32,729 bases of DNA from Lujinxingiaceae bacterium (GTDB lineage Bacteria > Myxococcota_A > Bradymonadia > Bradymonadales > Bradymonadaceae). How positions within the stretch are numbered: the stretch's first letter is position 1; every line of letters begins with the position of its first letter. Both the position numbers and the translations under genes were made by a program. The stretch covers positions 1 through 32,729 of the forward strand of contig JACCWM010000195.1 of the NCBI GenBank assembly GCA_013697635.1. Direction: 5' to 3'. Shown here piece by piece: positions 16,185 through 22,988 of this stretch. The notes under the pieces were generated by a model. That model made no database searches, was not told the origin of the DNA, and saw only the letters and a list, made by a program, of their open reading frames with translations.

Positions 16185-16975
16185 GAAGCCTCCTTCTTGG
16201 CCTCACCAAGCGCCTTGGGAGAGCCCGCCTTGTCGACGCCCTTGTCGACGCCCTTGTCGACGCCCTTGTCGACCGCCGCCGGCCCACGCTCCTTGCGCTC
16301 CGCCGCGGCAGCCATCGCCTCGAGGCGCGCCTCACGGCCCTTGTAGGACTGATCGGGCGGCACCAGGTAGTCGAGCGCCTGCAGGCTGGTATCCTCGAGC
16401 TCGACGCCGAAGCGATCGACGCGCGTCAAGATGTAGCGATAGCCCAGATAGACCGGAATGGCGACGGTGAGCCCGGCCGAGGTCGTGATCAACGCCTCCC
16501 AGATGCCGTTGGCCAGCGCGCCGGGGTCGGTGCCACCGGCGGCTGCGGCCTGGTTGACCACACGCTGGAAGACGCGAATCATGCCGGTGACCGTTCCCAG
16601 CAGGCCGAGCAGCGGCGCGACCGTGGCGATCGCGCCCAGCGCGTTGGTGAAACGCTCCAGATAGTGCATCTCGCGCCGGCCCGTCTCCTCCATGGCCTCT
16701 TTGACCAACGCGCGATCACCGCCGGCATAACGAATGCCCGAGCCCAAGATGGCCGCTATCGGCGAGCGGTTTTGCGAACACAGCGCCTCGGCCTCCTCGT
16801 AGCGGCGCTCTTCGAGCAGCTTGGTCACGAGGCGGATGAACTTGGCAGGCAAGATCTTCGCGCGCTGCAAGCTCCACATGCGCTCGAGAAAAAAGGCCAA
16901 GCCAATGATCGAACAGGCCAGGATGGGGATCATCAACCATCCACCCTTGGCCAAGAAAGCATAGATTTCTGCCAT
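16181..16975 (-). CDS. exbB: ExbB/TolQ/MotA-family proton channel protein
   Basis: A 264-residue inner-membrane protein with three transmembrane regions: about 11-32 (GWLMIPILACSIIGLAFFLER), about 110-135 (ALGAIATVAPLLGLLGTVTG) and about 160-182 (ALITTSAGLTVAIPVYLGY). The APLLGLLGTVTGM and TTSAGLTVAIP motifs are diagnostic of the family. It pairs with the overlapping ExbD gene to form a proton channel. The C-terminal cytoplasmic tail is unusual: a basic/Ala-rich stretch followed by four copies of a VDKG-type tetrapeptide from a 12-bp DNA repeat. The start at 16975 is preferred (GGGA five bases upstream and a normal family N-terminus) over an ATG 14 codons further upstream. The last codons of the gene contain the ribosome-binding site for ExbD. 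Confidence 0.92.
   Translation of the reverse strand: MAEIYAFLAKGGWLMIPILACSIIGLAFFLERMWSLQRAKILPAKFIRLVTKLLEERRYEEAEALCSQNRSPIAAILGSGIRYAGGDRALVKEAMEETGRREMHYLERFTNALGAIATVAPLLGLLGTVTGMIRVFQRVVNQAAAAGGTDPGALANGIWEALITTSAGLTVAIPVYLGYRYILTRVDRFGVELEDTSLQALDYLVPPDQSYKGREARLEAMAAAAERKERGPAAVDKGVDKGVDKGVDKAGSPKALGEAKKEAS
16189..16195 (-). promoter_or_regulatory. Perfect Shine-Dalgarno sequence for the TTG start of exbD
   Basis: AAGGAGG on the minus strand lies within the last codons of exbB, 4 bases before the TTG at 16184. It explains use of a non-ATG start overlapping the exbB stop. Confidence 0.85.
16229..16276 (-). repeat. In-frame 12-bp tandem repeat in the exbB tail
   Basis: Four consecutive 12-bp units encode Val-Asp-Lys-Gly (the terminal unit varies) in the cytoplasmic C-terminal tail of ExbB. 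The first three units read on the plus strand are identical and the fourth diverges in its last bases. Copy-number change would lengthen or shorten the tail by four residues at a time. Confidence 0.95.
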
Positions 16976-17058
16976 GAACATCCCGCAATGGAGGAAAAAC
17001 TGGCCCAGCAGATCCACTCAACACCGCAGGCGCCGAGACGCCTAGGGTGCAACGGCTC

Positions 17059-17460
17059 TCAGGGCCTCTTCTCAAAGAGTGCGCCGAGGAAGGGATACAG
17101 CCCTTGCCCGTCGAAGTACGACTTGAAGTTATCGATTGAAAGCTCATTGACCGTGCAGTACTGCTCGACCGTGCCCAGCAGCGCGATGCGCCGCTGGTTG
17201 ACCCGCGTGCGCACCACGAACAGCGCGATCAGTCCCACGCTCAGCGCCACCATCCAGGAGGCCGGACTGCTCAGCCAACCCAGAAAGAATGCGCCCACGA
17301 GCACCGCCGCCACGCTGAGCAACACAAAGCCGCCTCCGAAGCCGTAAACGCGTCCAAAGCGCTGGTCCATCTCACGGGCAAAGGCGCGGTGCAGCTCGGC
17401 CGGCTGGCCGTCGTCATGCTCTTGTGCTTGCTGCGCCGTCTCCAAGACCACCTCGCCCAT
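17059..17460 (-). CDS. Small two-helix membrane protein of unknown function
   Basis: A 133-residue protein I do not recognise. An acidic/Gln-rich N-terminus (1-30) with an AFAREMDQRFGRVYGFGGG segment is followed by two adjacent hydrophobic helices (about 40-60 and 64-82), then a basic loop and a soluble C-terminal part ending in Lys-Arg-Pro. Two upstream starts are possible (ATG 17466, TTG 17472). ATG 17460 is preferred because GGAG (17467-17470) lies 6 bases before it. It is the first gene of the minus-strand run and sits 83 bases before exbB, so it may be an accessory membrane component of that cluster. Confidence 0.7.
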   Translation of the reverse strand: MGEVVLETAQQAQEHDDGQPAELHRAFAREMDQRFGRVYGFGGGFVLLSVAAVLVGAFFLGWLSSPASWMVALSVGLIALFVVRTRVNQRRIALLGTVEQYCTVNELSIDNFKSYFDGQGLYPFLGALFEKRP

Positions 17461-17466
17461 GCTCAT

Positions 17467-17470
17467 CTCC
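17467..17470 (-). promoter_or_regulatory. Ribosome-binding site deciding the start of the two-helix membrane protein
   Basis: GGAG on the minus strand with a 6-base spacer to ATG 17460. It is too close to the alternative starts at 17466 and 17472 to serve them. Confidence 0.6.
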
Positions 17471-17473
17471 AAA

Positions 17474-17890
17474 CGCTCTCCAGCCTTGCAATTTCAACCA
17501 CTGCCCGAAACCTCGTAATCTAGCGGCTTATTTCATCTTTCTCGCGCTCAAAGCCCTGGCGCGCACACACCCGTATTACGATGCAGACGATCCGTTGTAA
17601 AAGCCCGCTGCCGCATTGTCAAAGCCTCGCAGTCGCCAGCGGGCCCCCGGGCGCGGCGACGATCGCCAAGCACGGGAATGCAAGATGCTTGCCGATTCAT
17701 TATATAACCGGGCACAAGAGCCCATCGGTTTCTGGATGCAAGCCGAACAATGATTAGCTTTGATTGCAGGCACGGTGGTAAGCGCGACTTACCCAAAAGA
17801 TGCACTCGAGAAGTCGGTTGCTTCGGACCATGGCCGACGTGACCGCCGAAGCTTTCGATATCCCGCTGGAAGATGCTGTGAGGTGATACT
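17474..17890. other. 417-bp divergent intergenic region
   Basis: The longest gene-free stretch in the window, lying between two divergent genes. It holds an AT-rich TATATAA at 17700-17706, a candidate -10 element for the rightward cold-shock-domain gene, but no convincing -35 was found. GAGGTGAT at 17880-17887 is the ribosome-binding site for the ATG at 17891. A reading frame on the minus strand through this region has no protein-like features. The length would suit a structured 5' leader, which is common upstream of cold-shock genes, but no specific structure was identified. Confidence 0.5.
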
Positions 17891-18631
17891 ATGGCGATCG
17901 GCGATGATGTAACCAACAAAATAGGGCACCAGCCGGCCGGGCGCGACTTGGCCCAGCAGCTGCGCGCCTATTTCGAACAAGCCGGCGCTCATCTGGAGTT
18001 CGACGAGACCTTTGAACAAAAGTACCTCCTCGACTTCACCATGACCCGCATTGAGAAGGTCCACGCCCACGTCAATCTGGGTGTGCACGTGACGGCTTCG
18101 GTCGACGATCTCGATGAACAACAACAATTCGTCCAGACCTCCAAGCGCGGGATCGTGCTCAAGGCGATTTACGTCGAGCTGACCGATACCTCGGTGGCAG
18201 CCGGCGGACTGCTCGTCGCCTTTGGAGCCTGTCTGGCCTTTCTCTTCGATCGACGCTATGCCCAGAGCAAAGCCATCGGCATGCGCATCAACGAAGACTG
18301 CTCGTTTCACTTCTTCGATATCGAGGACAACATCGAGCGCCTGCAGCGCATGTCCTTTGATGAAGAGCTCGACATCGGCGAGGATCTCGGTGGCCGGGTG
18401 ATCGCCTACTTCACCGAAAAGGGCTTTGGCTTCATTCAGACCGACGACGAACGCAAGTTCTTCTTTCACATTGCCAACGTCGTCGACGACGACCTGCGCG
18501 CCCGACTGCCCGCCTATGTCCCCGGTGAGATCATCCCCGTGGACTTTCAGTACGGTGGCAACGACGGCAAAAAGTACCCCAAGGCTATCAACGTCTCGCT
18601 GCCCGAGGGCAACGGCACCGACAGCCACTGA
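17891..18631 (+). CDS. Cold-shock-domain protein with an unrecognised N-terminal domain
   Basis: A 246-residue cytoplasmic protein. Residues about 166-236 form a cold-shock domain: GGRVIAYFTEKGFGFI with RNP1 KGFGFI at 177-182, KFFFHI with RNP2 at 189-194, and VPGEIIPVDFQ. This fold binds single-stranded RNA or DNA. Residues about 1-160 are not recognised. They are globular-looking, with helices at about 18-32 and alternating strands at about 46-100 (YLLDFTM, VNLGVHVTAS, KAIYVELTD), followed by a Gly/Ala-rich segment and a basic helix. The DF...HVT...VEL order loosely recalls a PD-(D/E)xK nuclease core, but the typical Gln or Glu-x-Lys is not clear, so this stays a guess. Ordinary CspA proteins are about 70 residues. 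A strong GAGG ribosome-binding site supports the start. It converges with the protease gene 20 bases downstream. Confidence 0.82.
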   Translation: MAIGDDVTNKIGHQPAGRDLAQQLRAYFEQAGAHLEFDETFEQKYLLDFTMTRIEKVHAHVNLGVHVTASVDDLDEQQQFVQTSKRGIVLKAIYVELTDTSVAAGGLLVAFGACLAFLFDRRYAQSKAIGMRINEDCSFHFFDIEDNIERLQRMSFDEELDIGEDLGGRVIAYFTEKGFGFIQTDDERKFFFHIANVVDDDLRARLPAYVPGEIIPVDFQYGGNDGKKYPKAINVSLPEGNGTDSH

Positions 18632-18651
18632 GGGCGCAGCCTTAGCCTCCT

Positions 18652-19566
18652 CTACCAGGAGGCCGCCTCAACGTGGGCTTCCATGCCGAGACACTCGAGC
18701 GGTGGCTTGACGATGGTCGTCTCGCGCGACTTGTTGGCGGCCACCTGGGCGACGCGCACCCGCTCGCTGTACTGCTCCCCGTTTGCCAACTGACAACTCA
18801 GCGCCACCTCCAGCTCGCGCACGTCGTGCACCGAGAGGTTGCGCGTGTGCAAGATCCAACGGATCTCGCTGCGGTGGCGCTCGATGTTGACCACGCCCTG
18901 GGTGGCGGCCACCATCAGCCACGGCTCGATATCATGGCGCTGATTGGCAAAGCCCTGCTGCGAGGCCAATTCCACCACGCCTGCGGTGTCGTCGATGCTG
19001 ACCCGGTAGCGCCTCAAGACGTTGAGCCCGAGCACGCCCACCAGGGGCCGACCCTCGATCCGCTCGTCGCCGCAGGAATCACAGATGATGAAGCTGACCC
19101 GGCTGTGGCGCCGGTCTCCAAGCTCCAGATTGGCGATGATGCCAAACTGGGTCGCAATATTGCCGTTGGCCGTTCGCACCACCGTGGTCGGATTCTGCGC
19201 ACGCGGGCTGATTCCGGCCTCGCGTGCAAAGCTCGTTGTCAGCGTGGTGAAGGTCGCTCCGGTGTCGACCATGAAATACACATCGCGCTCTTGCACCCGT
19301 GCCTTGACGAGGATCGCGCCCGCGCGCCGCTCAAAGGGCAGACGGATCGCCTCGGCACCGCCCCGGCCGACACGCTCGATGCGTGGATCGGCCATGTCCG
19401 ACCCCACCTCGCCAGTGGAGCCCTGGATCACCAGCACCGACTCGGACAACGTCTCCTGATTCTCGAACAAATCGCGCACATCTTGAGCCGTCGCCGTGCT
19501 CGAGCCGAACGCAATAAAGAGCCCGAAAATACCCAACCAAAACCAACACATCGGCTTGCTCTTCAT
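18652..19566 (-). CDS. Exported retropepsin-like aspartic protease
   Basis: A 304-residue protein with a signal peptide (about 1-27, ending TATA|Q). The core at about 75-205 is a retroviral-type (clan AA) aspartic protease: FMVDTGATFTTL with catalytic Asp101, a flap-like region with RTANG, and GVLGLNVLRRYRVSIDD, the conserved second motif. One catalytic Asp per chain means the active form should be a homodimer, as in bacterial TIGR02281-type proteases. The C-terminal 100 residues are extra and contain two or three Cys residues, probably a beta-sandwich; their role is unknown. GGGAGAG lies upstream of the ATG. It diverges from the M15-like gene with 83 bases between starts. Substrate unknown; likely periplasmic protein turnover. 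Confidence 0.87.
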   Translation of the reverse strand: MKSKPMCWFWLGIFGLFIAFGSSTATAQDVRDLFENQETLSESVLVIQGSTGEVGSDMADPRIERVGRGGAEAIRLPFERRAGAILVKARVQERDVYFMVDTGATFTTLTTSFAREAGISPRAQNPTTVVRTANGNIATQFGIIANLELGDRRHSRVSFIICDSCGDERIEGRPLVGVLGLNVLRRYRVSIDDTAGVVELASQQGFANQRHDIEPWLMVAATQGVVNIERHRSEIRWILHTRNLSVHDVRELEVALSCQLANGEQYSERVRVAQVAANKSRETTIVKPPLECLGMEAHVEAASW

Positions 19567-19649
19567 GGCTTACTCTCCCATTCTTGGCCGGCGGCCTGGC
19601 CAAGATGTCGTGGTCGCTTTGCGTGCCGCTTTATGCTATCAACCTTGCC

Positions 19650-20879
19650 ATGAAAGGTCTTGTAATTAACAGACATCCGACGAATTTTTCCCGCCTGCCG
19701 CTGACCCTGTTCGCGCTCATCTTGACGCTCTGCCACGGCTCGCCGGTCCAGGGCGGCGAGCCTGGCAGTGAACAGCTCGCCCGCAGCTTTAGCGAGCGCA
19801 AACTCGGCCCGGCCGAGATCTTGGGCGAGCTGGGCATCGAGGCGCCTCGAAGCTGTCTGGACTTCACCGACCGCGACGTGCTCGATGCCCGAAAAGCCCG
19901 TTGGGCATCGGCTATCGCCGTCTTGAACCACACCCACCCCGATCAGCTCGTGGGCTGGATCGTGGGCAGCACGCCGCCGCCCAAAGCGGCTCTTCGCGAG
20001 GCCGAGTTCCAAAAGGACTGCCTGCTCGCAGCGATGATCGGCGACGTCAACCGCTCACCGCTTCGCCTGCGCGTCATCCTCAACTACGGCGATGTCTTCG
20101 AAGGGGAGGTCGCCAACGCGCGCCAACTCGCCAGCCGCTTCGAGCAGACCCCCGGCTGGCGCCGACGCATCCTGAGCCATCTCACCCAGTCCTCATACCG
20201 CGACGCCAAGAGCCAGAGCCACATCTGGATGCGCAAATACCTCTTCGAGGGTCGCTCCTTCAACATCGTCTCCGAGCAGGCCGGCGAGCGCTGTGGCCTG
20301 CCTGCCGGCCAGACCTGGAAGCCCGAGTCCAGCCGCCACCACCGCTGCTGGAAGGAGCAACTCTCACCCGAGGAACGCGAGCGCGAGATCTTGCACGCCT
20401 CGAGCGCACCCGGCATCTCGCGCCATCACTGGGGAAGCGAGTTCGATCTCTTCAGCCTCAACCCCAACAGCTTCACCGACGGCGCGCCTTTAAACCACGA
20501 CTACCAGTGGATGACCCAGCACGCCCTCAACTTTGGCTTCTTCCAACCCTACCGCGGCGAGAAGGCCAAGGGCGGACACGCCGGCTACATGGAAGAGCGC
20601 TGGCACTGGTCCTATCTGCCTTTGGCCCAGGCAATCCACGACTTCATCGCCGCCAACGAGACCCGCGTCGAGCGCGCGCTCAACCACCAGTGGGACGAGT
20701 TCGAAGCGCGCTCCAACCGCTGGCGCCGCGCCAAGATCGCCTACTTTCCCTTCGTCCGATCACGCTGGCGCGACTATGTCTTCAACATCGACCTGCCCCC
20801 CGCACCGACCGTGGTGGCCGAGGCTGAGCCTGAGCCGGAGCTCGAGGCACGAAGCGACGTCCTCTCCAACGAGCCGTAA
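19650..20879 (+). CDS. M15-type (D-Ala-D-Ala carboxypeptidase-like) exported protein
   Basis: A 409-residue protein with a hydrophobic signal segment (about 17-36). The catalytic region resembles the VanY/M15 zinc peptidases: SRHHWGSEFDLF gives SxHxxGxxxD with His259 and Asp266, and GYMEERWHWSY gives Glu316 and His319. Residues between (SFTDGAPLNHDYQWM) match the usual insertion. About 200 residues before the peptidase core are not recognised and contain several Arg/Trp-rich helices. The C-terminus carries a short Glu/Pro tail. Probable role: trimming peptidoglycan stem peptides. The ATG at 19650 gives the best signal peptide, but no clear ribosome-binding site precedes it; alternatives are ATG 19605 and TTG 19584. 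Transcription ends at the strong terminator 22 bases after the stop. Confidence 0.8.
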   Translation: MKGLVINRHPTNFSRLPLTLFALILTLCHGSPVQGGEPGSEQLARSFSERKLGPAEILGELGIEAPRSCLDFTDRDVLDARKARWASAIAVLNHTHPDQLVGWIVGSTPPPKAALREAEFQKDCLLAAMIGDVNRSPLRLRVILNYGDVFEGEVANARQLASRFEQTPGWRRRILSHLTQSSYRDAKSQSHIWMRKYLFEGRSFNIVSEQAGERCGLPAGQTWKPESSRHHRCWKEQLSPEEREREILHASSAPGISRHHWGSEFDLFSLNPNSFTDGAPLNHDYQWMTQHALNFGFFQPYRGEKAKGGHAGYMEERWHWSYLPLAQAIHDFIAANETRVERALNHQWDEFEARSNRWRRAKIAYFPFVRSRWRDYVFNIDLPPAPTVVAEAEPEPELEARSDVLSNEP

Positions 20880-20900
20880 GCGGCCATGGCGCTCGGGCAC

Positions 20901-20938
20901 AAAAAAGGGCCGTGGTCATTGACCACGGCCCTTTTTTT
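20901..20938. terminator. Bidirectional Rho-independent terminator
   Basis: A perfect GC-rich hairpin (10-12-bp stem, GGGCCGTGGTCA pairing with its complement around a very short loop) is flanked by six A on the left and seven T on the right. It works in both directions: rightward for the M15-like gene ending at 20879 and leftward for the barrel gene ending at 20959. Confidence 0.95.
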
Positions 20939-20958
20939 AGACGCTGATTACGCCCGAC

Positions 20959-22236
20959 TCAGTAGCTCGCCCCGATGCTCAGGTTAAACGAGGAGTAGTT
21001 GGAGGCCGGTCCGTTGAAATTCCAAAACGGGAAACGAAACGACTTGTTGTCGGACGTCTTGGGCGGCTGCGTGGTGTTTAAGCTGCCACGCACGTTGAGC
21101 CAGTCGTTGATGCCATAGCGCAGACCGACGCTGTTCGCCGTGACCTGCGACATGCAACGGCCGCTGCAGCTGATCGCGGCATCGGGAGCAAACTGGTCGT
21201 CGTTGTTCTGGTAATAGGTCCAGTAGCTGTACAGCCCGTAGGAGACGCTAGCCGAGAGCGTCGACCAGATTGGAATGCTTGCGCTGAGCGCATTGCCCAC
21301 GGCAAACTCCGAGTTGTAGCCGTCGATGGCGATGTGCGTCGGCGAGACCTGCTCACCGGCGCGGTAGAGCGCATTCTCAAAACCGACTTCCTCGAGCGAG
21401 ATCGTCGGCGAAGTAAACTGATGGAAGAATTTCGTGCCCGAGAGCGAGTACGCCAGCGTCAGCTTACTAAAGAAGGTGCGCGAGATATCGACCGAGAGGC
21501 TCGAATCAAAGAGCAGGGTCGAGGCGCGCGAGGTTTTGCTCGTGGGCAACGAAAAGGACAAGCCGGGGCTGATGCTGATGCCCGTCGACTCGAAGGTATG
21601 GCCGTTCCAGCCGGCACTGAGCGAGATGTCCTGCAGTCGAAATTCCGCCGCTTCGTTGGCGATCGACGTGCTGTTCGCGGTCAGCCACTGGGTCATGCCA
21701 ATGCCCAGCCCGAAGCTGAACTCGCTGACGCGGTAGGCGCCCGAGAGCGAGAGCACCAGGCCGACGCGATCGTAGGCGTTGTTGGGAGCCGCGATCGTAT
21801 CGGCGTATTGGGTGTTGTTGGAAGCCGTCATAAAGGTTCCCTGGCCAACGACCATGCGCAGACCACCGGAGACGCTCCACGGCTTGGAGGCAAGCGCGGC
21901 ATCTTCACCCAAAACAGAGTCGAGCTCGGCATCGAGCGCGACCTCGGCTTGGGGCTGCGTCATGGGAATGGACTCGGTCGCGACCGCAGGCTCTTCAACG
22001 ACCGCGGCAACCTCGGGCTCGGCCGCAGGCTGCGGCTCAGGTGAAGGCCGTGGCTCCGGTTCTGGTTGATCCAGCGCCTGAGCTTGCTCTTCATCAGCCG
22101 CGACTTGTTCGGCCGCCACTTGTTCTTCGAGCTCTTGCTCGGGCTCAGCGGCGGGCTCCTCGGCAAACGCCGGCACGCAGACCAGCAAACCGGCTGCGAG
22201 GATTGCGCGCGTACTCCATGCAAAACACTTCTTCAT
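20959..22236 (-). CDS. Outer-membrane beta-barrel protein with acidic/proline linker
   Basis: A 425-residue protein. The signal peptide MKKCFAW...PAFA is cleaved before Glu-Glu near residue 25. Residues about 26-95 are low complexity (Glu, Pro, Ala), probably a flexible periplasmic arm that could reach the cell wall. From about 120 to the end, alternating hydrophobic/polar strands with many Ser, Thr, Tyr and Asn residues indicate a beta-barrel of roughly a dozen strands, ending in the C-terminal aromatic Tyr (SIGASY) expected for outer-membrane assembly. A pair of cysteines (CSGRC) lies in one loop. No specific substrate is suggested; transporter or structural porin-like roles are possible. 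ATG 22236 is chosen for the signal peptide and an upstream GAGAGAG. A possible promoter is at 22276-22304. Confidence 0.82.
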   Translation of the reverse strand: MKKCFAWSTRAILAAGLLVCVPAFAEEPAAEPEQELEEQVAAEQVAADEEQAQALDQPEPEPRPSPEPQPAAEPEVAAVVEEPAVATESIPMTQPQAEVALDAELDSVLGEDAALASKPWSVSGGLRMVVGQGTFMTASNNTQYADTIAAPNNAYDRVGLVLSLSGAYRVSEFSFGLGIGMTQWLTANSTSIANEAAEFRLQDISLSAGWNGHTFESTGISISPGLSFSLPTSKTSRASTLLFDSSLSVDISRTFFSKLTLAYSLSGTKFFHQFTSPTISLEEVGFENALYRAGEQVSPTHIAIDGYNSEFAVGNALSASIPIWSTLSASVSYGLYSYWTYYQNNDDQFAPDAAISCSGRCMSQVTANSVGLRYGINDWLNVRGSLNTTQPPKTSDNKSFRFPFWNFNGPASNYSSFNLSIGASY

Positions 22237-22275
22237 TCGAAACTCTCTCAAAGTTGGTAATCGCATTGCGTGCCT

Positions 22276-22304
22276 ATCTCTAATAGCCCATCGACACCAC
22301 GTCA
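22276..22304 (-). promoter_or_regulatory. Possible promoter for the outer-membrane barrel gene
   Basis: On the minus strand TTGACG (22299-22304) is followed after 17 bases by a weak TAGAGA (22276-22281). An overlapping TATTAG with TTGCTT at 18 bases is an alternative. The position, about 40 bases before the start codon at 22236, is reasonable. Confidence 0.35.
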
Positions 22305-22416
22305 AGCAACGTGTCGAGACGTTAGAAAATGATCTTCAGCCACTTTTTGCAAATACCGTACCGCAACGAGATCGTTCGCGAATTAACACCATGGAGCACG
22401 CGCTCGAAGGGGGCGC

Positions 22417-22842
22417 CTAGGCGGCCAGCGCGCTCTGGCGAAAGATGCGCCGAACGCCAGTAATTGCGCGGTAGAGGCCGACATGCTGGTAGACGCCGGG
22501 CTGGCCGACGAGACTCAAGTACAACTCTTCGCCGTCGATCTCGAAGGTGCGCACGTGCAAGGAGCGCTCGTCGACGCCGGGAACGAAGTTGTCGACATTG
22601 GCGAGGATGCTCTGGCGGCACTGGCGATCCACACAGCGCGCGAGCAGCGGCGCGTAGGCGGCCAGCGCATCCGACTCGAACTGCTCGCCGGCCGAGGCGA
22701 TCACCAGGCCGCGGCTATCGCCCAGCGTGAAGTTGCGAAGCTTCTCGCGAGAATAGATGTGCTCGAGCTGAAGCATAATGGCTTGGATAGCTTGCTTGCT
22801 GCGGCTGCGGCGGCGTTCGTTGGACATCTCGAGCACGGTCAT
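22417..22842 (-). CDS. Roadblock/LC7-like small protein
   Basis: A 141-residue cytoplasmic protein. After a basic N-terminal helix (ERRRSRSKQAIQAIMLQLE) comes a strand-turn-strand FTLGDSRGLVIASAG, an alpha helix (ESDALAAYAPLLARC), two further strands with GEELYLSLVG and a final helix. This order and the RGLVIAS signature resemble Roadblock/LC7 domains such as MglB, which bind small Ras-like GTPases or act as dimer platforms. No GTPase gene is in the window. ATG 22842 is chosen because AAGGAG lies 6 bases upstream; a TTG at 22866 would place that site inside the gene. A promoter candidate at 22956-22983 suggests independent transcription from the kinase gene upstream. A profilin-like fold of another family is possible. 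Confidence 0.6.
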   Translation of the reverse strand: MTVLEMSNERRRSRSKQAIQAIMLQLEHIYSREKLRNFTLGDSRGLVIASAGEQFESDALAAYAPLLARCVDRQCRQSILANVDNFVPGVDERSLHVRTFEIDGEELYLSLVGQPGVYQHVGLYRAITGVRRIFRQSALAA

Positions 22843-22848
22843 GATCCA

Positions 22849-22854
22849 CTCCTT
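22849..22854 (-). promoter_or_regulatory. Ribosome-binding site deciding the start of the Roadblock-like gene
   Basis: AAGGAG on the minus strand with a 6-base spacer to ATG 22842. Confidence 0.8.
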
Positions 22855-22955
22855 GGATACGCGCAACTCGCCATTGAGCGAGGCGCTGTGACGTCAAACC
22901 GTGCTTTGCGGTCAATCACCTGGCTGACCACGGTGTTGCACGGTGTCTGCAGGCA

Positions 22956-22983
22956 AGTGTAGGTGGGGGTGGCGAGGTGTCAA
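22956..22983 (-). promoter_or_regulatory. Promoter candidate for the Roadblock-like gene
   Basis: On the minus strand a consensus TTGACA (22978-22983) and TACACT (22956-22961) are 16 bases apart. It lies just downstream of the stop codon of the kinase gene (22989) and would give a leader of about 105 bases before 22842. Confidence 0.5.
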
Positions 22984-22988
22984 AAAAT

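Noticed and set aside
17548-17919. A 123-codon minus-strand frame in the intergenic region
   Set aside because: Its composition does not look protein-like, it has no good ribosome-binding site, and it overlaps the start of the cold-shock-domain gene.
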